This document shows positions 47,495 through 60,240 of a stretch of DNA of 64,000 nt, piece by piece (positions within the stretch are counted from its first letter, which is position 1; every line of letters starts with the position of its first letter). The DNA comes from Laccaria trichodermophora (taxonomy: Eukaryota; Basidiomycota; Agaricomycetes; Agaricales; Hydnangiaceae). The position numbers and the translations under genes are program-made. Location: assembly GCA_018417955.1 (NCBI GenBank), contig JACTVC010000016.1:868001-932000 (forward strand), written 5' to 3'. The notes beneath the pieces are model-generated. The model saw nothing but the letters and a program-made list of their open reading frames with translations. It was not told the DNA's origin and did no database searches.

Positions 47495-48173
47495 CAGTGA
47501 CTAGGCAAAAGTCTTGCACCACACAAATAATTCTATATTCTCTCCAAGTTTGAGGGAATAGTCACCAGATATATATGATAATATACAGATATCTTATATA
47601 CATCTTTGACATGAATATGAGATCTGGATCTTATACCCTGCTCCATGTAGGAAAAAGTGAAAAAACTGGGGTTTTTAGAGTTTTACAGATACTTCATGTA
47701 AGGGTCTGAAAAAATATGAAGAATTAAGTACTTGCTAACCTAAGTATACAGCACTTTGAATCATATCAATTGGATTAGTGGTTGTTGAGATATAGGTGTA
47801 AGAAAAGGGCTTGTTTTGGTCAAATGTGGTGAAATATGGACTATTTGACCAAAACAAGCCCTTTTCTTACACCTATATCTCAACAACCACTAATCCAATT
47901 GATATGATTCAAAGTGCTGTATACTTAGGTTAGCAAGTACTTAATTCTTCATATTTTTTCAGACCCTTACATGAAGTATCTGTAAAACTCTAAAAACCCC
48001 AGTTTTTTCACTTTTTCCTACATGGAGCAGGGTATAAGATCCAGATCTCATATTCATGTCAAAGATGTATATAAGATATCTGTATATTATCATATATATA
48101 TGGTGACTATTCCCTTAAACTTGGAGAGAATATAGAATTATTTGTGTGGTGCAAGACTTTTGCCTAGTCACTG
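47495..48173. mobile_element. Tc1/mariner-type palindromic MITE, 679 bp
   Basis: TA lies on both sides (47493-47494 and 48174-48175). The ends begin CAGTGACTAGGCAAAAGTCT and read identically from the right, a Tc1-like terminus. The arms (47495-47824 and 47844-48173) are about 330 bp each and almost identical, with a spacer of about 19 bp. No coding frame. Confidence 0.92.
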
Positions 48174-48540
48174 TATCTGACTTATTCGCAGTTTGATCAC
48201 GGAATGCATATATGCACCACATGATCAGAATAATTGCTCAGTGCTCTCGGTTTATAAATGAATAGAATTGGTTTGCACAGGGTAACATTGTAGCACCCAA
48301 AATAATATTTTCTGGTTTCATAATATATATCTGAGTTATTGTAGCTTTTTAATCATACAGACAGAGATTGATCTGTCATTGGACATGATCAGAACAATCA
48401 CTCAGTACTTGCACGCTATCTGCTCTCAGTTTATAAATGAATGAAATTGGTTTGCATAGGGTAAGACTGTAGCACCAAAAATAATATTTTCTGGTTTCAG
48501 AATATATATCTGAGTTGTCGAAGCCTTTTAATCATGCAAC
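48174..48540. repeat. Tandem repeat, about 180-190 bp unit
   Basis: ATAATATTTTCTGGTTTCA...ATATATATCTGAG followed by CAGTTTATAAATGAAT...TTGGTTTGCA recurs; two copies lie here and a third is split by the 679-bp palindrome. Confidence 0.75.
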
Positions 48541-50393
48541 CACTATTGCACGTGATCTGTTCATGCTTGGTGTAAGTGTTCTTGTCATTGCTTGGGCTGA
48601 AGGATGTCCATATTGTTGAAAGTTCAAGTCTGCAATACAGTGAAGTTACTACCAGTTTACATGTGCAGAAATCGAATATATGGTGGCGTACATCATGGCC
48701 AGTAGAGAACAACATAACTGAAAACAAACAAAAACATAGAATGACAGCTTTCCATCCCCCTTTAAACACTAGACACTGGAACAAACAATGTTACAACAAT
48801 TAGCAGACAAACTTGTCAATGTTGAAGTTAGCATTGTTCTGATGTTACATGGAATTTAAAGCAATTGATTTACGTTGACAGATGTACCCAAGAACAATCG
48901 AGGGTGTTTTGATCAGCACATTTGGAAAAAGGGGGGTATTGTTTGTCCCAATACCGTTCAATCCAGGGGTAGTCAACACGATCTCAATCGATGATTGCAA
49001 CACCGAATATTGGGTTCAAAAGCGACCATCAACCGCATTGACTAAAAATCTGGAACTTTACCTCAAGACAATCACCATTTCCAGCAAAGGGAGGACCATC
49101 ATATACACAGTCTATTTTGCAGATTAAACAGGAAAATTTCCCAGAAATACGGTCTTGCAAAAAATGGTGTTGAAAAGTCAGTACACTGAATGGCTGAGCT
49201 GTCTATTGATCATCAAATGCGATGAAAACAGACATCCGATGGTGTGTGGAGGAAATGACACATTCTACATACCAGAAGCCATTGAAAAGTCAGGATTCTG
49301 CTCATGGAAAACCAAATACCGCTGAATATTTTGCAGGTTCATGACAAGTGTGATCACAGAGTCGCCATATAAGAAACCAACTTACCTTTAATTCAATGCA
49401 GACTGTTATATACAACAAATATAGACAGATAAGAAAAACAAGTTGTTATCACCTATCCATTTGTTTATCGACACCTATGCTGATCACTTGCTCATGACAT
49501 GATTTAATGTGCAGTTCCAGCGTCCAGCCTAGAGTGAGATTGCGTGTGACCGTGTGAAAGAACGTGATGTCTCAGTACCACGTGTTTTTTTTTCCCACCC
49601 TTTGGCCCACCACAAGACCCACTACTAACGTAGCAGGAATATTTACGCATCGGATGCCTTGTCCCAATGTCAATCGATCACCGGGGCTCGGACAATGTGT
49701 CTTTCACAAGGCGATTGTGACATAAGTATGTCAGTTAACCGTTGACTGACATATATGGGATGTAATTAAGCGCTAATATAAACGCTGGCGATTCCACACT
49801 TGATAATGGGTCACCAGACAGATGTTGCGGAGCCGAGGTGCGGACACAACTCGTACGATTGAGGGAATTTGGAACCAGATCTTTTGTGGGAAGAAGCTCC
49901 GCCTGGGTCAGCTCAACGCAGAGGGTACGTCACGGTGAAATGAACATGCTCCTCTTTAATTGATGATCACATAGGGTCTCAGCCACGTTTGGAGTGACAC
50001 GAATTGAGACGAGGAACTCAACACTATGCCAGGTGTTGTATTCACAATTCAACGACGCTGGGCTGACCGGATACTGTGACCTAGCCCAGGCGAAACCGGC
50101 AGCTAAAAAAGTAACACAAAAAACCATTCACAGTACCGCAGTCAATGTCAAATGCAGATTTCGCCATGTTTTGGGTTCATTCTGGTGGGCGGCTTCATCC
50201 ACCCTTGATCCACCCTTCCCGGAATACGTGAATGACAGGCTGGCGCTTGTTCAGATGCTGAACGAAACCAAAACAAAACCATTCCTGGCATCTGACCAAG
50301 TTCTGAAATCCGTAAGAGGAGTGGTTAAAACCTCTTATCGCTTGCAGAGGCCCTCTTCATCACCCATCTACAGACTACGGCAACATCCACCTT
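48541..50393. other. Transition back to CpG-containing DNA, weak frames only
   Basis: An 81-codon frame (48882-49127, plus) starts right after a TTGACAG that looks like a splice acceptor and ends in YTVYFAD. At 49823 a short frame GIWNQIFCGKKLRLGQLNAE may be an exon continuing into the frame at 49994-50422, but that frame runs into the start of the membrane-protein copy, so I do not call a gene. A small hairpin, ATGTCAGT...ACTGACAT, lies near 49729-49753. Confidence 0.4.
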
Positions 50394-51284
50394 ATGTCAA
50401 AGTCAAGACCTACATACATTAGTCGGCAAACGTCGATCACTCTTCCAATTGACCAACCAAGTAGTATTCAGCTAGATGATCCGTCGTTACCTCTGGGCGA
50501 AGATACCCCTGGTCTGCTATGTTTCTTTCACATCGAGCCCCATGCTGATTTCCTATACACCGAAAGGTCAGGATGCAGAAGAGACAAGACACACACCTGG
50601 TTCGGGACCTAGCATTCAAGACCTCCTTTCACTCGCCGCCATCACCACCATGCTGGTTTGGCCCTGGGCGTTCTTTGGCGCGGTTTGGATTAGGGGTGGT
50701 ATGCAGTTGAGCAACCATATGGCTAAGGTTGTAACGAACAACCCTCATGCCACCACCTACTTCGTCACGCTGATCTGCAGCATCATCTCCATGATCACCG
50801 GCGCTTTATTTTCCCTCGCAATCATACGTTTCGCCCAAGAATTAGTCAGTCACTGTGGACCAACTCGACCCTTTCACCTCAGAGTACTATTATCGTTTCG
50901 ACATCAGACCTGGCCTTGGGATGTGAGCGTTAAAGGCGCTAAATATCTGATCAACAAAAATAGATGGTGGCCTACGGTCTTGTTGATCGTCTGTATCTTG
51001 ACGTTTCCTCACTTGATATCAAGCACCGCAAGTCTTCTCTCTCCAATCAAGTTCAACCAAACGGCACATCTCACCGGGACCGAGATCGATTTCTCTGGCG
51101 GCCCTGATTGCCAAGCTTGGTTCAATAACAACCCTTTATCCAACAATTGTGGCTATCAGGTGAGCGAGATCAATTCAAAACATTGTAGGTGATTCCCTGA
51201 CCACATGTTGCTATAAGTTGTATGGTAATCTGCCATACACCAACTGTCTTGGAGAGAATCAGATGGTTGACGTCCTTGAGTCTG

Positions 51285-53363
51285 CATCAGGAAACACTGA
51301 ATTTATAAGTAGTTTCTCGACAAAATCCATTGCGCTAGTACTTTTTGGTCCTTCGCCATAGCACGGAGTAGCCACGGTGTGTCTGGGTAGTTGGCCTTGC
51401 ATGTACATTGCCTGAGTAGCTGTCCGGCAAGTGTCAGTAGTCCCCATATTTTTTCACCGAGAACCTGTAGCTTTGGTAGAAGAGATAACCCAAGCCCATA
51501 AGGAGTAGTAGTTAAGAAGAGCAAAATAGGAATAAAGCTCGTAAGAAAAAAAATGTTATTTTGCGCGGCGACGAGACTTCCGAGATACATGAGGATCAAC
51601 TAAATATCGTAGAAGGAAAAAGTCGTGATGGCGAAGGTAGGGATTGATATAAAAGTTTGTTGCATCATCAAGAACTGTAGATAATGTCCAAGTATTAGGC
51701 ATCTTGCAGCCGAATTTTGAAGCAAGGGGGCAGCTCCTTATTATCTTGGCCAGAGGAATGACGGACACACACTGGCGATGATTGTGAGAGGACCTCGAAA
51801 TTGTGAACATGTTGGTGTTGAGATCATTGGGGGTGGTTCACAGGGGTGTGTACCAATGAACGTAGGGGGGTGGTGGTGGTTGGATTGGCCATACCTGAGC
51901 AATGCGGAGCCCTAGCGATAGAACAGTCGGTGAGATGAGAGTGATGTTTCGACGTTTGGGGCTTACGTCTTGAAGGACACGATGACGTTGATAACTCCTC
52001 ACCGTGAGACCAAGCCGCCTTCCTTCCATTCCCTTGCATCATGCAGGTCGTCCTTGATGTCGTCGTCAGTTGAGGAGTCACACGAATACGCCACGAGGCT
52101 GGCACATATACGGTCGATATGTGCGCTGGCTCTGGAACAGTGGAACCCGGATGGGCAAACGGGGATTGGAAGGCGGGAGAGCTTGGGCTGAGAGGGGAAT
52201 AGGCCAAAGATTTGAAAGAGAGATCAATGACAGGGTTGCAATTCGTTCAAAGTCCGTTGAAACTCCGACACCATGTGACGATGTTGATCTTTGAATTCCC
52301 CAACACGGAATTCCAATATTCTTCCTTACCACGTCACCAACTCGTAGGTCTTTCCATCCAAGTCCTCTTCATCTCCAGTCAGTGCGTCCCATTCTTCTTC
52401 ATCCACGTTCTCCGCACTCACAGCTCTTTGTTTGCTCATCTCTAGTCTGTGTGTGCATTCACCCTCATTTGTTTTGGCCATACTCACATTCACCCCCCTT
52501 TCTCTCCTTGTTTCCATGTGCGCGCTTTCATCTGTCTTCGTTCACGTCCGCTGTACTCACATCGCATTTGCCGTCTCATCCCCAGGCAGTGCTGACCGCT
52601 ACCCTCAAGTATGTGTAGCATGTCTGTGCGTACTTTCAACCTCCCTCATCTATGTTCGTCGTATTCACCCCCCCCTTCTCTCATCTCCAGACAGTGTGTA
52701 CTGTCCTTGTCTCTTATGTCTTTTATCAGTGTTTGTTGTACTCCCCCCTCCCCCTTTCTCGCGGCAGTGCGCACTTTACTGATCTCCTATCGGCTTTCCT
52801 CGTCTCTCATCGGCGTTCGTCGTACTCACCCTACCCCACCCCTTTCTCTCGTCATCTACAGGCAGTGCTTACTCTCCTCATCTCTTATCGGCGTTCGTCA
52901 TACTCACCCCCCCCCCCCCCCTTGCTCTCCATGTGCTCTCCTCATCTCCAGGTAGTAGATGTGTTACACACTCCCTTTGTTCATGATTAGGCTAGAAGTT
53001 TTGAATGTGTATATTGTCTCATAATACACAATACCACCTGATGCATCCTGATCACTACTGCCATTTTGGTTCAAACAATGACCAGCTACGTAGTGCCGTA
53101 CACCCAGTAGCCTTCGTAGATCAGAAACAATGCCAACAACATATGAATAGACTTGGTTACAGAGTGCTGGTTCTCCTGGTAGCTTCGGTAGACACAGAGC
53201 AACACAAACAACATAGAGCTATCTAGCAAATTCAGGAAACTACTGGTGCTACTGAGATTAGTAGGATGACTACGGGAACTATGCACTAGGGGACTTGTGT
53301 ACCCAGGTATTCAGTATACTAAGGGTATTTGTAACTACTGACCCAAGTCAGCGCCTCCTGATG
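51285..53363. mobile_element. 2.08-kb insertion with short inverted ends and TG duplication
   Basis: The left end CATCAGGAAACACTGAATT and the right end read backwards, CATCAGGAGGCGCTGACTT, match at 15 of 19 positions. TG lies on both sides (51283-51284 and 53364-53365), and comparison with copy 1 shows the intact exon has a single TG there. No transposase is recognisable, so it is non-autonomous. It contains a C-rich minisatellite. Superfamily unknown; a 2-bp duplication other than TA is unusual. Confidence 0.75.
52560..52960. repeat. C-rich minisatellite inside the insertion
   Basis: Irregular units of about 100 bp contain TCGGCGTTCGTCGTACTCAC, a C-run, CTTTCTCTC and CATCT(A/C)CAGGCAGTG. 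The longest C-run is about 16. Confidence 0.75.
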
Positions 53364-54826
53364 TGGTCGCGGTAACGTTAGTCAAAAATTGATGCTCGAA
53401 GTTCCAATGATATATTAATTCTCTATCTATTCCTTAGATTCTTGAGTTAATAACAAACAACAATCAAAGTCTCACCTTCAGTCAGCTCGGTGGTAACGGC
53501 GGACTACATTTTTTGGGATCCATGCGAGGGGTTTTGCCTATTGGTCCTAATGGCGTCCCCGAGTTCAACACGCTCAAGCCATCTCCCTTCTCAAATCCGG
53601 AGATAATGGCAGGAATGGTCTCGTACGACTACACCCTCGAGCAACAAGGTCTCACCAGCAACGTCAGTTGTAATTTCTTTCCCATTGGCACAAATCCTTT
53701 CTCTGGAAGGCTTCAACCAGTGGACCCTAAAGAAGCTGGCACTGGTGGCATCCTTGCGATAACATACAATCTTACCTGCAGTGATTATGGAGAACTGGAG
53801 GTTTTGGCTAACGTTGGGACTTTTAAATCGACCTGGGGCAATAACGCATTGGTATACTGGGCATGCCAGTCGGCATCGAACGGGATACCGACGGACTCTT
53901 ATTCAATCTACTTGACTGGGTTAGGGCACTACGACGCCTCCGCCACGATTGGCAGTCTCAAATGCTCCATAAAGCCGATACAAACCGCCATATTTCCAGT
54001 GAGGTACCACTCCACTACAAACACCTTTTCGACAGCGCAACCGACACCTGAATCCTCCCAAAACATTACCTTTTCAAGCCTTCTGACCCATGCCTTGGTA
54101 GGACTGGGAGACGTCGTTTCCGAGGGACAGAATTTCCAATCCAATCTCGTCGCTGAGTCTGTCCTTACCTTCGCATATAAGTCCTTCAATGTGTCGGTGA
54201 ATGCCACTCAGCCTCCAGAGTTTCTGTGGTTATTTGAACAAATAATTCAAGGCATCATTGAATATGAGGTTTGTTCCATCCATATGTCGCCACAGCATCC
54301 CTTTCATTGTCATCCCTCAGGTCTCCTACCTGCGATTGATATACTCGACGGTCGGAACCCAACCTGCCGATTGCAATCGCAATGTGACCGGTTCTGCGAA
54401 CTACGAGGTCGTCGGTTGGTTTGTGTCGCGTGCCAACGTTGGCTTTTTAATCCCAATAACGATCATCAATGGGGCTGCTTTTCTCGTTCTTGTTATAGCC
54501 ATGTGGATAGCGTGGACTAACGGTCACATATTTCATCCGTTCCATCCGAGACCAGTCATCATTGCGAAAGATCTTGACAAGGAAGAACGGGTTCCGGACG
54601 AATGGGGTCGTAAAGTTACTTATCATCCCACGACGGTGCGTTGCATTTTTTGGTTATCATTTATTCCTTCGTACTAATTCCTCGGTTCACGGTGCTTCAG
54701 GTATTAAAGGAATTCTTAAAAAAAGATGTGGCGGGCAACCTCAAGAAGGATGTTCAAGCTGTTGTAAACGACGTTAAGAAAGTCGGACAGGAGTTTGTTG
54801 CTGGTCCAAGTAGTGATAGGCGCTAG

Positions 54827-55284
54827 GATGACATTGCTCCCGCAGACGATAGACCGCAGCAAGACATCGCTCCAGCAGATGATAAACTGCAGGAAAACGT
54901 CGCTCGCTAGTCGTCCTCGCTGCTCTCGAATTCATCATGCCTCTTCTGTCCCGATCATCAATGACCATTATACCAGTGTTGCTAGTTTATGACCCACCGG
55001 ATTTCGTTTAGTTCGAATGAAAGCTTTTGATGCGGACAAGCCTTGGAGGCTGTTGACAAATTAATTATAAATCAATTAGACGAATTTTGATTCAACATCT
55101 ACTGGTATGTGTCCACAACCTTGCTCGAGCAATGATGAAAAATATCTGTGTTACATCTCCTCAATATCTTTAAAAGTTCAAACAGAACGGTTCTTGGCTA
55201 GGAGATACAGAAGGTGGCGGGGGGACAGTAGTTTATGTGCGAAAGAGGGTGGATCAATTCAAGTTACTACTAGTACCATCATCG
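54827..55284. other. Spacer after membrane-protein copy 2
   Basis: At 54840-54910 CTCC(C/A)GCAGA(C/T)GATA and GCAAGACATCGC-like motifs repeat about three times. No gene recognised. Confidence 0.4.
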
Positions 55285-56560
55285 AATCAACATATCATCA
55301 TCCCCACGAATCCACCAACATGCGCGCCGTTCGGCCATTCTCCTCCACCGCAAACTTCTGTCTTCCCCCATGCATCGAACCGGGCCACCAGGTCAGGAGA
55401 TTACCCTCCCCGACAGGAGAAAGTATCACGCCTCAGCCACTCAATCCTCCCTCGGTCGACGACACAACCCAAATACATGACGCGCAACGGCTCAGCCTCT
55501 TGGAATTCAGCATCCAATCCCACCCTTCCTCGTCAACATCGGCTCTTCGTCCTTCATTGCGCCTGCACCCTACCATTCACACAACCCCATAACCGCGTTG
55601 ACCACGCCACACCGGTTCAACGTGTGCAAATTCAACACGATCATGCCCACCCGTTAGTCTCTCGGTCCCTCGAGCGTTCAACACGTCCCTTGAGACGCGG
55701 ATCTTCGATCTGGGGATAAACGTCGACTTTGTTCGGATTTACGATGCCTTGGTATGCCGTGAGGGGAAGGAGAAGATGACGATAAGTGTGCCGTATGCAT
55801 TTGAGCTGCGTATCGTGGTGTCAGGATCGTGGTGACGATACGCTAGGCAAGGTTCCTCGTACATGGTAGGTTTCGAAATCTGAAAGGGGGTGACAAAGAC
55901 ATGTCAGGGCAAGGGGTTGGTGTGCATAGGCATCACGGAGAGGGTCTAGGCTGTCGAGAGGTTGATTTGAGGGGAGGAAGTGGGCTGGATGGGGTACGCA
56001 GTTCTGCCAGACAACTCGTGAATCCTCCAGTCGGGGTGACTTCTTGAAAGGTCGCGAGAGTAGCAAATGAGTGCAGGTGTCGTGAAGATGGCGATGTTAT
56101 CAACAACTTCGTGGTGGCTGAAATCGAGAGTTTTGTTGTGGTGGAGGATATCTGTGAGCGTCGTCTGCGTAAATCCACCTCAGTGGAATCAACAACTTTC
56201 AGAAGAGAACGTCGAAAGATCCGACGCCTCACGCTGCCGACTCCACCGTTATCTGTCCACCACCTCTCCACCGACTTTGGCGTTGCGTACTCGAGCATGC
56301 CTCACGTTGGTCCGGCCAATGGCACCACTGCCCCATCACGCCCACCTCGACAAACGCCGCATACACTTTGCTCCTCGATCGCATACCTCGCGTTTCAATC
56401 CACGGAATGCACCTGCCCTGTCACAATGGACTTGCCCAATTTCTGCTCGTTCGTCCTCACCATTCCTCCTCAAAATCATGAGAGCGGTGTTGGCGATGCA
56501 TAGCCAGTGCAAACGATTTGAGTTCAACGTCACGGAGGGTCGTTGCTGATGCGATATCAG
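55285..56560. repeat. Duplicated segment, copy B
   Basis: Matches copy A (25445-26490) throughout and extends further to match copy C up to GAGGGTCGTTGCTGATGCG. It follows membrane-protein copy 2 just as A follows copy 1. Compared with A it has a one-base loss in the minus-strand NAYGTLIVIF frame. Confidence 0.75.
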
Positions 56561-57566
56561 CTGGGGAATCCATCGTACACTCTTTCAATGGAGAAACGTT
56601 AAGTGCTTGCAAGATGTGAGGGTGAGTATTGAGCTTACAGCCATTGGAGTTGATCCATTGAGGGGAGAGGTTTCCTGTAGTGAGGTCGATGGTCCACTGC
56701 AACAAAAATCAGTGTCGGCGAAATCATTCGGTGAGGGGATGTGAAGGGCTTTGCGTACAACATCGGACTCTGCTGCTCTAACTAAAGTCGTCAAATTAGT
56801 GTAGGCGTTGGAGATGTTAGCCGGGACCGCTGTGACGAATCGAGATGAGATACAACGTGCAAGCTACCAGTGCGAAAGGAAACATACATCCTGGCTGGGC
56901 AATTCCCGTTAGATAAAGGAAACTATACTTCGTCAGCGTTGACACTGACACGCGATGACCAGGACATACTTGTAAGATTCCAAACTGATATCAACGCTTG
57001 TGTCATTAGCACCCTGCACCAATCCAAGGAGAGGGAAGCCGACCTCATCCGAGTCCTACGAAAAAGTCAAATCCATATCAACATCCACTTGAAACAGGAA
57101 AGACGGAAGAGGCTACCTCCATGGTGATCCGGACTTGTTAAGCTGAGATCGAGGATTCCTGGATGACGAAAGTCACTGTGGTGGCGTTCTCGATGGCCGA
57201 CTCATACTGGAGCTGGGCTTTGCTAAGAGAATTCTTGGAAATATAACCAAGACAATCTCCTGTGCTGTTTTTGACCTCGATAACCCCGCGTTTGGTTACG
57301 GTCTTTACGACTTGAATGACCGGGACGGAGGAAGGCGTCGAGCGGCGGACAAAATCTAGGAAGAGGATGGTGAGTCGCACTGACTTGTCATAAAGGAAGA
57401 AAAGACGCACAAACTAAAGTGACCGAACTCGTACATGTTCTGCATTCGAAGAGCAAAATTAAAAATGTAGACGCTTGCTTTCGTCGCTTCGCTGTGCGAT
57501 GAGGCAGGTGAGAAATTGTCTGTCGCTGAGAAGGCATTCAACGCAATGACCTGCGATCCAAACAAA
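56557..57566 (-). pseudogene. Agaricomycete protein of unknown function (GYISKN family), premature stop
   Basis: Joined exons: 57117-57355, 56970-57055, 56888-56922, 56759-56829, 56639-56696, 56557-56579, with GT...AG junctions and continuous phase. Family landmarks I recognise from basidiomycete proteins of unknown function are RGVIEVKNS...CLGYISKN, then ITMEDSDEVGFPLLGLVQG, YLTGIAQPG and WTIDLTTGNLSPQWINSNG. A TAA at 57138-57140 falls in the first of these exons in the same frame. Upstream exon(s) should lie at about 57420-57566 (KASVYIFNFALRMQN), but I could not fix their ends. Some members may be extracellular or cell-surface; no signal peptide is seen here. Confidence 0.65.
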
Positions 57567-57934
57567 AGTAAACACTTGTTTCCTCCACCACGCCGGCGAA
57601 AAATTCAAAATGACGCTGTTCCCTCCGCAGAGAAGCATGTCTGAAAAGCCGTGAAAGAAAGTAGATCAATTTATGGACCCTATCTTATGTGAAGCTTTCA
57701 AGTCTCTTGTGTTTTCGTCGTTAGTCGCTTCCCGATAGCTCAAAGACCTGCTGACCAGGCCCTTTCAAGTTGATGCTGAAATAGTTTTCACATTCTATGG
57801 CGCCGATTTTTCATTACTGGGGCGTACACAAAAGAGATGCGTTGCTGAGCCTCCGTAACTCTGATAGGCGAGCCGAGAGAATTTTGATACCAGGCATGCT
57901 GACAATGTTGAACCCGTCCCCGAATCCCATCGAC
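57567..57934. other. Spacer, nothing recognised
   Basis: A short unannotated stretch before duplicated segment C. Confidence 0.4.
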
Positions 57935-59340
57935 GACCCTTCCTGGTCAACATCGGCTCCTCATCCTCCAGCGCCTGCGACCTCCCTCTCAACACGACCT
58001 CCCTCTCCACCTTGACCACCGAACACTGGCTCAACGCGCACAAATCCAACACGATCATCTCCACCCGTTAGTCTTCCGGTCCTTCGAGCATCCAACATCT
58101 CCCTTGCGACAGCGATTCTTCAATCTGAGGATAAACGTCGACTCTTCGGATTCACGATGCCTTGGTATGCGGTGAGGGGGTAGCGGAAGATGACGATCAG
58201 TATGCCGTACGCATTTGAGCTGCGTATTGTGGTGTCAACTTCCTGGTGACGATATACTAGATGAGGCGGCTCATACCTGATATCTGAAGGGAGGTGGGAA
58301 AGCCATGTCAGGGCAAAGAGCGTGGCGTGCAATAGCGTCACGGAGATGGTCTAGGCTTTCGAGAGGTCGATTTGAGGGGAGCGGGTGGGATGGATGGAGT
58401 ACGTAGTTTTGCCAGACAACTCGCGAATCCTTAGCTTGGTTTCGGGTACTACGTAGTCTGACCTGATTGGGACAAGAGGAGGTCGGGGCTATGACAAAAG
58501 GAGCGATTATTATCGTTGAATGTTACCCACCTTCAAATTGAGATTCGTGTCTTTAATATTTCAGAGAAGTAAATGTAACGTCCAAGTACTTCTTCGAAGT
58601 TGTGGTGGGACTAAGAGCAGTGTGTCGGGCAGGATAGAAACGGGGTCCTTTAAGCTTGTATGGAGCGAGAAATTTCCACTAGATGTGTGCTGTAAGTGTT
58701 ATGGAGTCAGTCAAGTGAACGACAAGAAACGAAGTCAGAGCCTGACGCACCTTGACTTCAGAAAAAGTTCTCTTATTTGAAAGATCGCGAAAGCAGTAGC
58801 AGACGAGTGCAGGAGTAGTGGAGATGGCGTGTCGTCGACGAGGTCGTGGTGGTTGAAATGAAGAGTTTTGCTGTGGTCGAGAGTATCTGTAAGCGTCGTC
58901 TTCGTATATCCATCTCAGCAGTGGAATTAAGACCAGAACGTTCGGCAGGACCAACGCGTCACGCTGCCGAATCCATCGTCGGCCGTTCTCTCGCTCTTTT
59001 CGTCCATCTATCCACCACCTCTCCACCCACTCCGGTGTTGCATACACGAGCATGCTTCACGACGGTCTTCTAGCCAATGGCGCCACTGCCCCATCACACT
59101 CAGCTCAACAAGCTCCGCAAAGCTTCGCTTCCCAATTGCATACCGCGCGTTTCAATTTCCAGCCTGAATCGCAACCTCATTCCACGGAATGCCCTGTCAC
59201 AGTGGACATGTCAAACTTCCGCTGGTTCGTCCTCGCCATTCCCCCTCGAAATTTTGAGAGCAGTGCAAACTGTTTTGAGTTCAACGTTAGAGGGTCGTTG
59301 CTGATGCGGTTTTAGCTGAAGAGTTCATCATGCAATCTTT
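57935..59340. repeat. Duplicated segment, copy C
   Basis: The most diverged of the three copies, from CCTGGTCAACATCGGCTCCT to GAGGGTCGTTGCTGATGCG. It keeps the plus-strand end encoding NTIISTR and the minus-strand NAYGILIVIF frame. Its inner part 58440-58790 is inserted or diverged relative to B. No membrane-protein gene precedes it. Confidence 0.7.
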
Positions 59341-60164
59341 TAACCAACGTCGATGGCGAGACCCCCTTTGGAAGACGGCAACTTGCGGGGACCGTTAAGG
59401 GGCGTCAGGCAAAACCTCGAATGTTGTGGAAGCCGATTGGCAGGGAAAGGGGGGAAGCGAGTGGGGTACCAGATTATGTTCGGCCGCTGCAACTCGACTT
59501 TCACTGTCTTTGTCCCCTCTCAGCCGGAGAAAGTCTGGTCCGCGCTATCGTTGATGGCGGGGACCTCGACCCGTCATGATTTATCAAAACGAAGAAGCCG
59601 TGGGTCTGTGTCGTCTGAATGGCACTCCCGATGATCGACATCAATCAGGAGGACGATGGGAAGGACCAAAAGCGTAGTTGGTGGAGGGCGAGCTGTGAAA
59701 TGGGTATGTTGTTAAGCTTAAGGGAAATGTGAAAGTCCGCCGTCGTTGGTCGTTGGTTTCATTGAGAAGGAGTGGGCGAATGTGGGTGGGTGAGGGTATA
59801 CGCTGGAATAACCAGCTGGGTAAATAATCCTTAGCTACGGGCGGACTGGAATAGAAAAGACTACGAGCTTACTTTGAATTCTCTCCAACAGGCAAACCGG
59901 TGTAAGGACGGCCAAATGTGAAGACTTGACGAGTCGAATGTCAATATTGGCACTCGAACCGACCCGCTCAAGACCCGCTAAGCCTCCGCGCAGCGACTCC
60001 AGCTTTGAATTTGCAGCTATCAAAGTGGATGTTCAGAGAGGGGTGAACTCGATGATGATCCGGGCACTCACTTTAAGAGATTGTATTGTTAAGACGAAAA
60101 AAAGAAGACTTGTAGATTGCGCGCCGTTTTCGGCGGGGTACTGGTGTTTGTAGCTGCTATTACA
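59341..60164. other. CpG-containing stretch with unassigned frames
   Basis: Short frames on both strands. A minus-strand ADFHISLKL near 59730 faintly resembles DFHITLNL near 24790 and could be a relic of a shared family. No gene is called. Confidence 0.3.
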
Positions 60165-60240
60165 TAAATAAAATAAAATAAAATAAAAAGAGGAAAAAAG
60201 TGAAAGCAAAGAAGAATATTTCTTATCTTATCTTATCTTC
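60165..60240. repeat. Microsatellites
   Basis: An (AAATA)n run at about 60166-60189 and a (TCTTA)n run at about 60221-60240 lie 30 bp apart and mark the border to AT-richer sequence. Confidence 0.9.

Larger units (their letters stand above)
50394..54826 (+). pseudogene. Multi-pass membrane protein of unknown function, copy 2, split by an insertion
   Basis: Paralogue of the gene at 21050-23362. Exons: 50394-50511, 50567-51159, 51218-51283 (broken), 53366-53376 (rest of exon 3), 53438-54268, 54321-54635, 54701-54826. Same order and phases as copy 1, and exon 5 is 315 nt in both. Membrane segments, sequons in the long loop and the HPFHPRPV tail are all conserved. A 2,079-bp insertion (51285-53363) sits twelve bases before the end of exon 3. 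Everything else is open and every junction is GT...AG, so the damage is probably recent. Whether the insertion can be spliced out is unknown. Confidence 0.85.

Noticed and set aside
49994..50422. A 142-codon frame upstream of membrane-protein copy 2 as a separate gene
   Set aside because: Its 3' end runs into the start codon and first exon of copy 2, the proposed upstream splice needs an unusual donor, and no family is recognised.
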